A stretch of 27,838 nt of DNA from a virus: IMG/VR virus record IMGVR_UViG_3300025132_000217, positions 1 to 27,838 of that record. The stretch is one strand, 5' to 3'. A program made the position numbers and the translations under genes. How positions within the stretch are numbered: the first letter of the stretch is position 1; every line of letters begins with the position of its first letter. Below, piece by piece: positions 16,621-23,350 of this stretch. The notes beneath the pieces are model-generated. The model worked only from the letters and a program-made list of their open reading frames with translations, searched no databases and was not told the DNA's origin.

Positions 16621-16804
16621 AGTTGAAAAATTAAGACAAATTGTCAAAGAAGAACTTGAGTTCGTTAGAAATATGAAGTCTCTTGCTATGATTACAGAGG
16701 AAATCACAGACAAAGATTTGGTAATGTTAAGACAGATTATAAGATTTGAGTTAGCATCTGTTTTTTATGACTTGTATCGGAGGAAGAACGCATGGGCAAA
16801 GTAA
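16610..16804 (+). CDS. Small helical protein with leader-like N-terminus
   Basis: A 64-residue protein, MKIKVEKLRQIVKEELEF at the start, then a second amphipathic helix (DLVMLRQIIRFELASVFYDLY). The two helices echo each other (LRQIVKEEL and LRQIIRFEL), hinting at an internal duplication of the leader. It overlaps both neighbours (11 and 13 bases), as expected for a real coupled gene. Function unknown; a small prohead-core protein is possible. Confidence 0.55.
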   Translation: MKIKVEKLRQIVKEELEFVRNMKSLAMITEEITDKDLVMLRQIIRFELASVFYDLYRRKNAWAK

Positions 16805-17316
16805 ATATACTTAAACAAATCATAAAAGAAGAGATAAAAAACTCTCTTTTAAACGATGGTCTTGGTGATAGAATGTCTAAGAAAATTAGTAAACATAAAG
16901 GTACACGAAATAGAGACGATATGAAAAAGGTTTACAAACTTCTTAGAAAATATGGTAACAATAAAAAAGACTCCAGAGAGATGATGATTAGAAATTATGA
17001 CTATGTTACCAAGACATATAGAAATGCAAGTCCAAAAAAGAAAGCAGAAATACTTTCCTCTTTATCAGCAACCGATAAACCAAAAGCAATAAGACTTAAA
17101 GGTAGAGGTGTGTATCAAGACTTTGACGGATTAGACGAAAATACTTACTATGATGAAGATAAATTATTAAAATTGGTTGATAAAGATAAGTTTTTAAAGT
17201 ACATGGTAAAATCTAAGTACAGAAATAAACCAAAAGCAAAAGATTTAAAAGATATGTTTGATACTTATATAAGTGGTGACAAAGATATGGAAAAAAAATA
17301 TAGGAAAATACGATGA
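16792..17316 (+). CDS. Lys-rich protein with leader-like N-terminus
   Basis: A 174-residue, strongly basic protein starting MGKVNILKQIIKEEIKNSLL. The body is full of Lys/Arg (for example MKKVYKLLRKYGNNKKDSREMM) with a short acidic patch near DGLDENTYYDEDK. This composition suits a DNA-associated internal head protein. It overlaps the previous gene by 13 bases, has GGAGG at 16780-16784 before its ATG, and its TGA overlaps the next ATG. I recognise no family. Confidence 0.6.
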   Translation: MGKVNILKQIIKEEIKNSLLNDGLGDRMSKKISKHKGTRNRDDMKKVYKLLRKYGNNKKDSREMMIRNYDYVTKTYRNASPKKKAEILSSLSATDKPKAIRLKGRGVYQDFDGLDENTYYDEDKLLKLVDKDKFLKYMVKSKYRNKPKAKDLKDMFDTYISGDKDMEKKYRKIR

Positions 17317-17633
17317 AAAAAATGAAAGAATTACTAAGCGAAATTAGATTCAGAGATGAACATAATAATATACTGAGATTATCAGATATTACGAAAGAAT
17401 ATCAAGATAAGTTCATGACATCTCCAGGTGCAAAACATGGTGAACCTATTGAAGAACAAGCACCATTACCTGCTGATGTGAAAAGATTTATGGGAAAATT
17501 TACTGATTCTTTAAAAGGAGCAGGTTTGAATCGTATGAAACAAGCACAAGTGTTAGCAGGGGTTGTTGATGCACTTGGTATTGAACCAAAAGAACTTATG
17601 CAACTAATACAAAGAGTAAAAAGAGGAATGTAA
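17313..17633 (+). CDS. Small protein with leader-like N-terminus
   Basis: A 106-residue protein beginning MKKMKELLSEIRF, which fits the shared leader and offers an L-S-E/I bond. Residues 45-52 contain PIEEQ as in the protein at 16150. The C-terminal half (FTDSLKGAGLNRMKQAQVLAGVVDALGIEPKELMQLIQRVK) looks like a compact helical domain. ATG 17313 overlaps the previous TGA; the TAA overlaps the next ATG. Function unknown. Confidence 0.6.
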   Translation: MKKMKELLSEIRFRDEHNNILRLSDITKEYQDKFMTSPGAKHGEPIEEQAPLPADVKRFMGKFTDSLKGAGLNRMKQAQVLAGVVDALGIEPKELMQLIQRVKRGM

Positions 17634-17884
17634 TGACAAATTCTACTTACAAAAAGATGATGTTTGAAGACCTTGAAGTAAATGAGGAACTTAGTAAGAT
17701 AGGAAGAGAACAACATTTAGGTATGTTAAAGTTACAACTTAAAAAGTATGAAGATGTGGTTAAAAAATATATAAAATCTCTTGATAGAGAAGGTGAAAAA
17801 AAGATGGCAGTAGAGTTGATGAAACTTTATAAGAAACATATTATAGAATTTAAAATAGGATTGGAAAAAATTTATAAGGTATGA
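17633..17884 (+). CDS. Small helical hypothetical protein
   Basis: An 83-residue Lys/Glu-rich protein that should be almost entirely alpha-helical (YKKMMFEDLEVNEELSKIGR, then long charged helices). It begins at a TAATG junction. It lacks the leader seen in its neighbours, although MMFEDLEVNEEL is loosely similar. Its TGA stop lies in the same frame as the following gene, only eight codons before that gene's ATG. No family recognised. Confidence 0.55.
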   Translation: MTNSTYKKMMFEDLEVNEELSKIGREQHLGMLKLQLKKYEDVVKKYIKSLDREGEKKMAVELMKLYKKHIIEFKIGLEKIYKV

Positions 17885-17892
17885 TATTTATA
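17885..17892 (+). promoter_or_regulatory. TATTTATA box, candidate late promoter
   Basis: Exact TATTTATA occupies most of the 24-base gap between two small head-cluster genes, 16 bases before the next ATG, with ribosome binding site AAGGAG at 17896-17901. The close spacing would give a very short leader RNA. Confidence 0.35.
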
Positions 17893-17908
17893 TCTAAGGA
17901 GAAACACT

Positions 17909-18382
17909 ATGATTAAACTAAAAAAATTATTAAAAGAAGAAAAGTCTCAACAATATAAACAACATCGTAATGAGTTTATTGAGGCAGTTAACAACTTCAG
18001 TTCACTTGGACAAAACATCTATAAGTCTGGAAAAGACCTAAAGGAAATAAGTGAAACAATCAATCGTATCTGTGGTATGGCAGAAGTATTCACAATGGAA
18101 GAATCAGCAGATTGGTTTGATGAAGTTACAGTTAAAAGAAACATAGGTTCTCTAAAAGAAGCAAACAAGACATTTGTTGAATCAGCAAAAGAGATGTTCG
18201 CATTACAACAAAGACTTGAGGGTGCATATGAAGATATAGGTCAAGTTCTTGGTAGGTATTATGAAATCAAAGAAGCAACTGATGATTACGATGGTACGAA
18301 TGTAGATGGATATATAAAAGACGACCCACATGATGATAGTGAAGTTTCTCAAAAAAGGGATATGGAAGATATTCCAAATTAA
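17909..18382 (+). CDS. Helical protein with leader-like N-terminus and gp21-type sites
   Basis: A 157-residue protein starting MIKLKKLLKEEK, the clearest copy of the shared leader. The central part (20-135) is helical. Two internal segments, SLKE/A and EIKE/A, match the L/I-x-E/A consensus of T4-type prohead protease, the second just before an acidic tail (DDYDGTNVDGY...). This would fit a prohead-core protein trimmed during maturation. It has a strong ribosome binding site and a TATTTATA box. Function is inferred from position and sites only. Confidence 0.6.
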   Translation: MIKLKKLLKEEKSQQYKQHRNEFIEAVNNFSSLGQNIYKSGKDLKEISETINRICGMAEVFTMEESADWFDEVTVKRNIGSLKEANKTFVESAKEMFALQQRLEGAYEDIGQVLGRYYEIKEATDDYDGTNVDGYIKDDPHDDSEVSQKRDMEDIPN

Positions 18383-18406
18383 TTTAAAATGAAAGGTTAT
18401 AACAAA

Positions 18407-18640
18407 ATGAGAAGAAAAAAACAAAAGAAATCTGATTGGGCTTTAGGTGGTCAAGGGGTAAAGGTACTAAATGGAGATGTTGAATTAGCCCTTAAACGAT
18501 TCAAAAAAATAATTAAAGATTCTAAAAAACTGATAGAATTATCAGAAAGAAGATTTTATACCAAACCATCTGTTAAAAAAAGGTTAGAAAAGAAGATGGC
18601 AAAGGTAAGAGAAAGAAAAAGATTACAAGAAAACCAATAA
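18407..18640 (+). CDS. rpsU: Ribosomal protein bS21, phage-encoded
   Basis: The 77-residue protein matches bacterial S21: GDVELALKRFKKIIKDS aligns with the DVALRRFKR helix, ERRFYTKPSVKKRLEKK with the REFYEKPTxxRKR block, and a basic tail follows. bS21 sits on the 30S platform near the anti-Shine-Dalgarno end of 16S rRNA and helps initiation. A phage copy could replace the host protein and favour phage mRNAs. Phage S21 genes are known from pelagiphage HTVC008M and many metagenomic phages. ATG 18407 has GAAAGG ten bases upstream; ATG 18389, six codons earlier, is an alternative. It lies in the head cluster just before scaffold and capsid genes. Confidence 0.9.
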   Translation: MRRKKQKKSDWALGGQGVKVLNGDVELALKRFKKIIKDSKKLIELSERRFYTKPSVKKRLEKKMAKVRERKRLQENQ

Positions 18641-18668
18641 ACCTGTAAGGCTTTTTACAACTTGTGTA

Positions 18669-18676
18669 TATTTATA
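18669..18676 (+). promoter_or_regulatory. TATTTATA box
   Basis: Exact TATTTATA within TGTATATTTATATACA, which is itself a palindrome-like sequence. It lies 113 bases before the scaffold start, so it would give a long leader that includes both inverted repeats. Confidence 0.35.
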
Positions 18677-18687
18677 TACATATGAAT

Positions 18688-18719
18688 ACACTATCGTACA
18701 TTCGTACATCATATAGTGT
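18688..18719 (+). repeat. Nested inverted repeat with tandem octamer
   Basis: ACACTAT (18688-18694) pairs with ATAGTGT (18713-18719). Inside, GTAC (18696-18699) can pair with GTAC (18704-18707) around ATTC. The octamer TCGTACAT is present twice in tandem (18694-18701, 18702-18709). It could form an RNA hairpin or be a protein-binding site. Confidence 0.6.
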
Positions 18720-18738
18720 GAGACCTTAAGTAATTCTA

Positions 18739-18760
18739 TTATACTTCTTAATAAGTATAA
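18739..18760 (+). repeat. Perfect 8-base inverted repeat
   Basis: TTATACTT and AAGTATAA flank a 6-base spacer. The right arm overlaps the TATAAATT box, so binding of a protein here would affect promoter use. No T-run follows, so it is not a terminator. Confidence 0.6.
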
Positions 18761-18763
18761 ATT
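18756..18763 (+). promoter_or_regulatory. TATAAATT, T4-late-like box before scaffold gene
   Basis: Seven of eight positions match the T4 late promoter TATAAATA, in the correct orientation and 26 bases before the gp22 ATG. It is the only good match of this orientation I found in the non-coding gaps. Confidence 0.4.
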
Positions 18764-18789
18764 CCAATAATAATATATGGAGAAATAAT

Positions 18790-19914
18790 ATGGATAGTCT
18801 CTTAAAAGACGCTATCGCAGACGCAAAAACAGTTCGTGAAACTGCTTTAGAAAATGCTAAGTTAGCACTAACCGAAGCTTTTACACCTACTCTTCAATCT
18901 ATGCTATCTCAGAAACTTCGTGAAGAAGATGATGAAATGGATATGGATATGGATGACAAGGAAGAGGACGAAGAAGCAGAAGAAGCACCAGCAATGGATG
19001 CAGAAGCTGCTGATGACGACCACATGCCAGGTCATGATGCCGATGAAGGTCATGGAGAAGACCATGATGAAGAAGAAGGCGAAGAAGAAGAAGAAGGTAT
19101 GAGAGAAGAAGAAGGTGAAGAAGAAGACGAAAGAATGTCTGAAGAAGAAGGCGAAGAGCATGATGAAGATGATGACCTTGACCTTGAAGCAATCATTAGA
19201 GAGCTTGAAGAGGAAGCAGGGGAAGATGAAGACGAGCGTGATGACATGAAAGAAGAAGAAGACGCTGATGAAGATAAAGAAGAAATGGATGAACAATCTG
19301 ATTCTTCTGGTATCGGCAAATCTGATAACAAAGTTGACCAAGCAAGTGGTGATGACTATGAAAAGGCAGAAACTGAAAAATCTTCTAAAGCACCTGGTGC
19401 TGAAATGGAAGACCATAAGAAAGTTGATGACTTGAAAGACCACATAGAGCTTGACCTTGATTCTATCATTCGTGAAATTGAAGGCCTTGATGAAGAGGAA
19501 GACAATGATGAAGGTGAAGAGATGAAAGAAAACGAAGAACTTGAAGAGGTTAAAAAATCTCTTGAAGAGCATCGTGAAGTAATCGTACATCTTCGTGAAA
19601 AAATCAATGAAGTCAATCTTCTAAATGCTAAACTTCTTTACACAAATAAGTTGTTCAGAAATCATAACCTTAATGACGGACAGAAATTGAAAGTCGTTGA
19701 GACATTTGATAGAGCAACTAACATTCGTGAAGTAAAGTTAGTTTTCACAACTTTAGCCGAGTCATTTGACGGAGTTAGAGTAACTAAGAAGCGTTCTGTG
19801 AATGAAAGTGTTGCAAGTAAGGCTGTTGCATCTACGAAACCAAAGCAAGAAATTGTTGAGGAATCAAATGATGTTGCAGATAGATTCAAACAATTAGCAG
19901 GGTTAATTAAATAA
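18790..19914 (+). CDS. 22: Prohead scaffold/core protein gp22
   Basis: A 374-residue scaffold. The N-terminus MDSLLKDAIADAKTVRETA, followed by ALTE/AFTP and LQSMLSQKL, matches gp22 of marine T4-like phages; L-T-E/A is a typical gp21 cut site. Residues about 42-160 are extremely acidic Glu/Asp repeats (long GAAGAA runs), followed by a second acidic block to about 255, a coiled-coil-like part (EELEEVKKSLEEHREVIVHL), and the typical C-terminus DRFKQLAGLIK. It fills the prohead and is degraded by gp21 on maturation. T4 gp22 is 269 residues; the extra length is mainly the acidic region. Confidence 0.9.
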   Translation: MDSLLKDAIADAKTVRETALENAKLALTEAFTPTLQSMLSQKLREEDDEMDMDMDDKEEDEEAEEAPAMDAEAADDDHMPGHDADEGHGEDHDEEEGEEEEEGMREEEGEEEDERMSEEEGEEHDEDDDLDLEAIIRELEEEAGEDEDERDDMKEEEDADEDKEEMDEQSDSSGIGKSDNKVDQASGDDYEKAETEKSSKAPGAEMEDHKKVDDLKDHIELDLDSIIREIEGLDEEEDNDEGEEMKENEELEEVKKSLEEHREVIVHLREKINEVNLLNAKLLYTNKLFRNHNLNDGQKLKVVETFDRATNIREVKLVFTTLAESFDGVRVTKKRSVNESVASKAVASTKPKQEIVEESNDVADRFKQLAGLIK

Positions 19915-19938
19915 CCCACAATATGGAGATAAAATATC

Positions 19939-21555
19939 ATGAAAAATCTTGATACTTTAACTGGTTTAGTTGGGGACGCAGGTTCTCAGCATAAATCCCT
20001 CCAGGCTGATGCAAAGAAATTGTCTGAAAAATGGGAAAAAACTGGTCTTTTAGAAGGACTTGATGGATACGATAAAAATTCTATGTCCATTCTTCTTGAA
20101 AACCAGGCTAAACAATTAGTACAAGAATCCAGTAGAACTGGTACAGCATCCAACTCTGAGGAGTGGAGTGGTGTAGCACTTCCTTTGGTTCGTAGAGTGT
20201 TTGCAGAAATCGCAGCGAAAGACTTCGTTTCTGTTCAACCTATGAATCTTCCATCTGGACTTGTTTTCTTCCTTGATTTCAAATATGGAACTTCACAACC
20301 TGGATTTGATGTCGTTAGTGGCGTCACTCGTGATGGGTCTGGTACTCTTCACGGTCAAACAAATACCTCTGGTAATCCATCTGGTGGATTGTACGGAAGT
20401 GGTAGATTTGCTTATTCTATAAACGAAGCAGCATCAGATTCTATCGCTACTCCTACATCAGCATCAGTAGTCTTTAGTGAACTTAACTTTAACGCAGATA
20501 TGTCAGCATCTATTAATACTGGTCATCTTCGTTCTGTTACAGTCACTACTGGTTCTAATGCTCTAACTAATGTGGATGCTGAGGGTGTTCGTGGTTTCTC
20601 AATTTCTGGTAGTAACATCGTTAGTTTCTTTCCAGAATTTACTTCAATTGACACAAGCGGTAATATTAAATTTATCGTATCTGGTTCTGATAACATAACA
20701 GGTATTGTTGTTAAATATCAGAAGCAACCAACTGATGTCACAAGAGGTGATTTTGAGGATACCTCAACTTCTGGTTCCGCAGTGAGCCTTGATATTCCTG
20801 AGATTGATGTACAATTAAGGTCTGAGACAATTGTCGCAAAGACTCGTAAATTGAAAGCATCATGGACTCCTGAATTCGCTCAAGACCTTAACGCTTACCA
20901 CTCAATTGACGCAGAAGCAGAATTGACTTCTATGTTAAGTGAATACATTTCAATGGAAATTGATTTGGAAATCCTTGATATGTTAATTGAGAATGCAGTT
21001 TCATCTGCTAATTGGTCTGCTAAAGTCGGTTTTGATGACGATGGAGCTGGCTCAGGTGAAGACAGATTTTCTGAAATATCTGGTGCATCTAATGCTTATA
21101 CTAAGAATGCTTGGTATCAAACATTAGGTATTAAGATACAGAAAGTGTCTAATGAAATACATCGTAAAACACTTCGTGGTGGAGCGAACTTCTTGGTAAC
21201 TTCTCCAACTGTAGCTACAATCCTTGAGTCAATTCCTGGATATGCAGCAGATACAGATGGTGACCAAAGTTCTTTCGCAATGGGTGTACAGAAAATCGGT
21301 GCTTTAAACAATCGTTTCACAGTTTACAAGAACCCTTATATGACCGAGAATGTAATTCTTATGGGATATCGTGGTTCTCAGTTCCTTGAAACTGGTGCTG
21401 TTTATGCTCCGTATGTACCTCTCATCATGACTCCGTTGGTCTATGACCCAACGAACTTTACACCAAGAAAAGGTGTGATGACTCGTTACGCGAAGAAGAT
21501 GGTAAGACCTGAGTTCTACGGAAAGATTAATGTTGCTCACTTAGACCAAGTCTAA
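19939..21555 (+). CDS. 23: Major capsid protein gp23
   Basis: A 538-residue HK97-fold capsid subunit. VQPMNLPSGLVFFLDFKYG corresponds to the T4 gp23 VQPMNSPTGQVFALRAVYG region, and EIDVQLRSETIVAKTRKLKASWTPE, DLEILDMLIENA and KMVRPEFYGKINVAHLD are typical family segments. Residue pair E63/S64 in LVQESS lies where T4 gp23 is cut (E65/A66), so the first 63 residues are probably removed by gp21. Residues about 145-270 form a Ser/Thr/Gly-rich insertion-like region, likely surface-exposed. Ribosome binding site GGAG at 19925-19928. A strong terminator follows. Confidence 0.96.
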   Translation: MKNLDTLTGLVGDAGSQHKSLQADAKKLSEKWEKTGLLEGLDGYDKNSMSILLENQAKQLVQESSRTGTASNSEEWSGVALPLVRRVFAEIAAKDFVSVQPMNLPSGLVFFLDFKYGTSQPGFDVVSGVTRDGSGTLHGQTNTSGNPSGGLYGSGRFAYSINEAASDSIATPTSASVVFSELNFNADMSASINTGHLRSVTVTTGSNALTNVDAEGVRGFSISGSNIVSFFPEFTSIDTSGNIKFIVSGSDNITGIVVKYQKQPTDVTRGDFEDTSTSGSAVSLDIPEIDVQLRSETIVAKTRKLKASWTPEFAQDLNAYHSIDAEAELTSMLSEYISMEIDLEILDMLIENAVSSANWSAKVGFDDDGAGSGEDRFSEISGASNAYTKNAWYQTLGIKIQKVSNEIHRKTLRGGANFLVTSPTVATILESIPGYAADTDGDQSSFAMGVQKIGALNNRFTVYKNPYMTENVILMGYRGSQFLETGAVYAPYVPLIMTPLVYDPTNFTPRKGVMTRYAKKMVRPEFYGKINVAHLDQV

Positions 21556-21584
21556 ATTTCAACTTAATCGTAACCTGATAAAAT

Positions 21585-21616
21585 AGGGGGAAGTTTTTAC
21601 TTCCCCCTTTTTTTTT
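21585..21616 (+). terminator. Rho-independent terminator after gp23
   Basis: A perfect 10-base-pair stem, AGGGGGAAGT with ACTTCCCCCT, around a TTTT loop, is followed directly by a run of T to 21616. It ends the scaffold-capsid unit and separates it from the neck genes. Confidence 0.95.
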
Positions 21617-21647
21617 AACCTATAAGTCTAATTTTTAGGTTACTTGA

Positions 21648-21655
21648 TATTTATC
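21648..21655 (+). promoter_or_regulatory. TATTTATC box plus ATTTATAT before neck genes
   Basis: TATTTATC (21648-21655) and a second partial copy CATTTATATC (21665-21674) lie between the gp23 terminator and the neck operon. As the terminator should stop upstream transcripts, a promoter is needed here, which supports a promoter role for this box family. Confidence 0.45.
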
Positions 21656-21688
21656 TATAAGAAACATTTATATCTTTGGAGTAAATTT

Positions 21689-22852
21689 ATGGCAGATATA
21701 CCTATATGGCCAGGAAGTGGTTCGGCAATTAGTGGGTCAACTCCTTTCGGTCAATACGATACGGATTCATCTTTTCAGAATGACGGGCCAAGTGTTGCGA
21801 ATTGGTGCGCAAAAAGACTTGGATATCCTATAACAGACATTGAATTACAAGATTCTCAATTCTATGCTTGTTTTGAGGAGTCTATTAGTGAGTATAGTTC
21901 ACAAGTGAATCAGTTTCAAATAAGAGAAAATTTATTGAATGTAAAAGGAGCACCAACTGGTAGTGATATGACCAATGTTGAAATAAATCCAAATCCTCTT
22001 GCTCGTGCAATATCAATAGCAGAAAACTATGGTTCTGAAGCAGGTAGTGGTGGAAATATAACATGGTATAGTGGTTCTATTGATATGGTAGCAGGTCAAC
22101 AAGATTATGACTTGGATGCATTATGGGCAACTCCATCTGCAAGTGGAGCAGCAATTGAGATAAAAAGAATATTCCACGAAGCACCACCTGCGATACAAAG
22201 ATACTTTGACCCATTTGTCGGAACGGGAATGGGAATGAATGCAATGTTAGATTCTTTTGGATTTGGTAATTATTCACCAGGAGTTAGTTTTATCTTAATG
22301 CCAATTTATGCTGATATATTAAGATTACAAGCAATTGAGTTTAATGACCAAATTAGAAAATCAGCATATTCGTTTGAATTGATTAATAATAAATTAAGAA
22401 TATTTCCAATACCACAAGACGATGGAAATGGAGCATCACCAGAAAAGGTACATTTTCAGTATATTGAGAAAGCAGATAGAAACGCAGTTGTTACTAATAA
22501 TATTGGTACGGTAACCAACTATTCAAATATACCTTATAATAACTTTACATATTCTTACATTAATGATGTTGGTAAGCAATGGATTAGAAAATATACTCTT
22601 GCATTATCACGAGAATTATTAGGGTTTATAAGAAGTAAGTATTCAAGTGTTCCAGTACCTGGTTCTGAAGTTACTCTAAATGGTGGGGAACTTGTTTCTC
22701 AAGCACAACAAGAGAAAGAAGAGTTGGTCACACAACTTAGAGAGAACTTAGAACAAAGTAGTCGTAGATTACAACTTGAGGCTCAAAGAGAAGAAAATGA
22801 AAATATGCTTTCTGTACTTTCAGGAGCACCATTAAAAATATATGTAGGATAA
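21689..22852 (+). CDS. 13: Neck protein, gp13-type
   Basis: A 387-residue protein starting MADIPIWPGSGSAISGSTPFG. The segment NWCAKRLGYPITDIELQDSQFYACFEESISEYSSQVNQFQ has the look of gp13 of marine T4-like phages, and the following genes are gp14- and gp15-like, as in T4. gp13 closes the filled head and forms the platform for tail docking. The C-terminus (residues 330-375) is a Gln/Glu-rich coiled coil. I chose ATG 21689 with GGAG at 21678-21681; an upstream in-frame start at 21644 would overlap the promoter region. Assignment relies strongly on context. Confidence 0.7.
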   Translation: MADIPIWPGSGSAISGSTPFGQYDTDSSFQNDGPSVANWCAKRLGYPITDIELQDSQFYACFEESISEYSSQVNQFQIRENLLNVKGAPTGSDMTNVEINPNPLARAISIAENYGSEAGSGGNITWYSGSIDMVAGQQDYDLDALWATPSASGAAIEIKRIFHEAPPAIQRYFDPFVGTGMGMNAMLDSFGFGNYSPGVSFILMPIYADILRLQAIEFNDQIRKSAYSFELINNKLRIFPIPQDDGNGASPEKVHFQYIEKADRNAVVTNNIGTVTNYSNIPYNNFTYSYINDVGKQWIRKYTLALSRELLGFIRSKYSSVPVPGSEVTLNGGELVSQAQQEKEELVTQLRENLEQSSRRLQLEAQREENENMLSVLSGAPLKIYVG

Positions 22853-22855
22853 TTC

Positions 22856-23350
22856 ATGGGTTTATTTTATAGGTCACGAGACTTTCAGTTAATAGAGACT
22901 ATCAACGAAGAACTTATTGGAGAAGTTGTAAACACAGAAATAGATGTTTACAAATACAATCTATATGAGTCTGAAGTAAACTTGTATGGTGAAGCAAGAA
23001 GTAAAGTATATTATCAAGGTTTGAGGGTAGCAGCTCTTATAGAACAAGAAGACCAAACATACGATACGGCGGAATATCCAGGTGCAGAATTAAATCAAGC
23101 TGCTACCTTTAATTTCTTAAGAAAGACAATAAAAAACGCTGGACTATTTTTAGAATTAGGAGATATTATCTCTTGGAATGATTCTTATTGGGAAGTTAAT
23201 GGTGTTGTAGAAAATCAGTTGGTATATGGACAAACAGAGAATAGTTTAACAATCACCGTAACTACACATATGTCAAGAAGAACAAAACTTCAAATAGAAA
23301 GAGTTCGTGTTGGTAATGCAAGTAAAAACAATAGTATGAGGAATATCTAA
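22856..23350 (+). CDS. 14: Neck/head-completion protein, gp14-type
   Basis: A 164-residue protein. NTEIDVYKYNLYESEVNLYGEARSKVYYQGLRVAALIEQ resembles the N-terminal half of T4 gp14, and LELGDIISWNDSYWEVNGVVENQLVYGQ parallels the T4 segment [20 protein letters not shown]...LGQ. It is shorter than T4 gp14 (256), lacking the C-terminal part. It should join gp13 at the head-tail connector. The stop TAA overlaps the next ATG by one base. Confidence 0.8.
   Translation: MGLFYRSRDFQLIETINEELIGEVVNTEIDVYKYNLYESEVNLYGEARSKVYYQGLRVAALIEQEDQTYDTAEYPGAELNQAATFNFLRKTIKNAGLFLELGDIISWNDSYWEVNGVVENQLVYGQTENSLTITVTTHMSRRTKLQIERVRVGNASKNNSMRNI

Larger units (their letters stand above)
18641..18789 (+). promoter_or_regulatory. 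Structured 149-base leader region before scaffold and capsid genes
   Basis: No gene fits here. The region holds, in order, a TATTTATA box, a nested hairpin with a doubled octamer, a perfect 8-base palindrome, a TATAAATT late-promoter-like box and the ribosome binding site GGAG (18779-18782) of the scaffold gene. It is the longest non-coding gap of the window and probably sets the high expression of gp22 and gp23. Confidence 0.5.

Noticed and set aside
17633-18382. The genes at 17633 and 17909 being one gene split by TGA
   Set aside because: They are in the same frame, but the eight codons between hold a TATTTATA box and a strong ribosome binding site, and the second gene starts with the shared leader; two genes fit better.
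18644-18659. Possible terminator after bS21 (TGTAA...TTACA)
   Set aside because: Only five base pairs with a T-run inside the loop rather than after the stem; too weak to call.
18899-19616. Several open frames on both strands over the acidic part of gp22
   Set aside because: They arise from GAAGAA-type codon runs and give Ser-, Leu- or Phe-only proteins; gp22 is well supported there.
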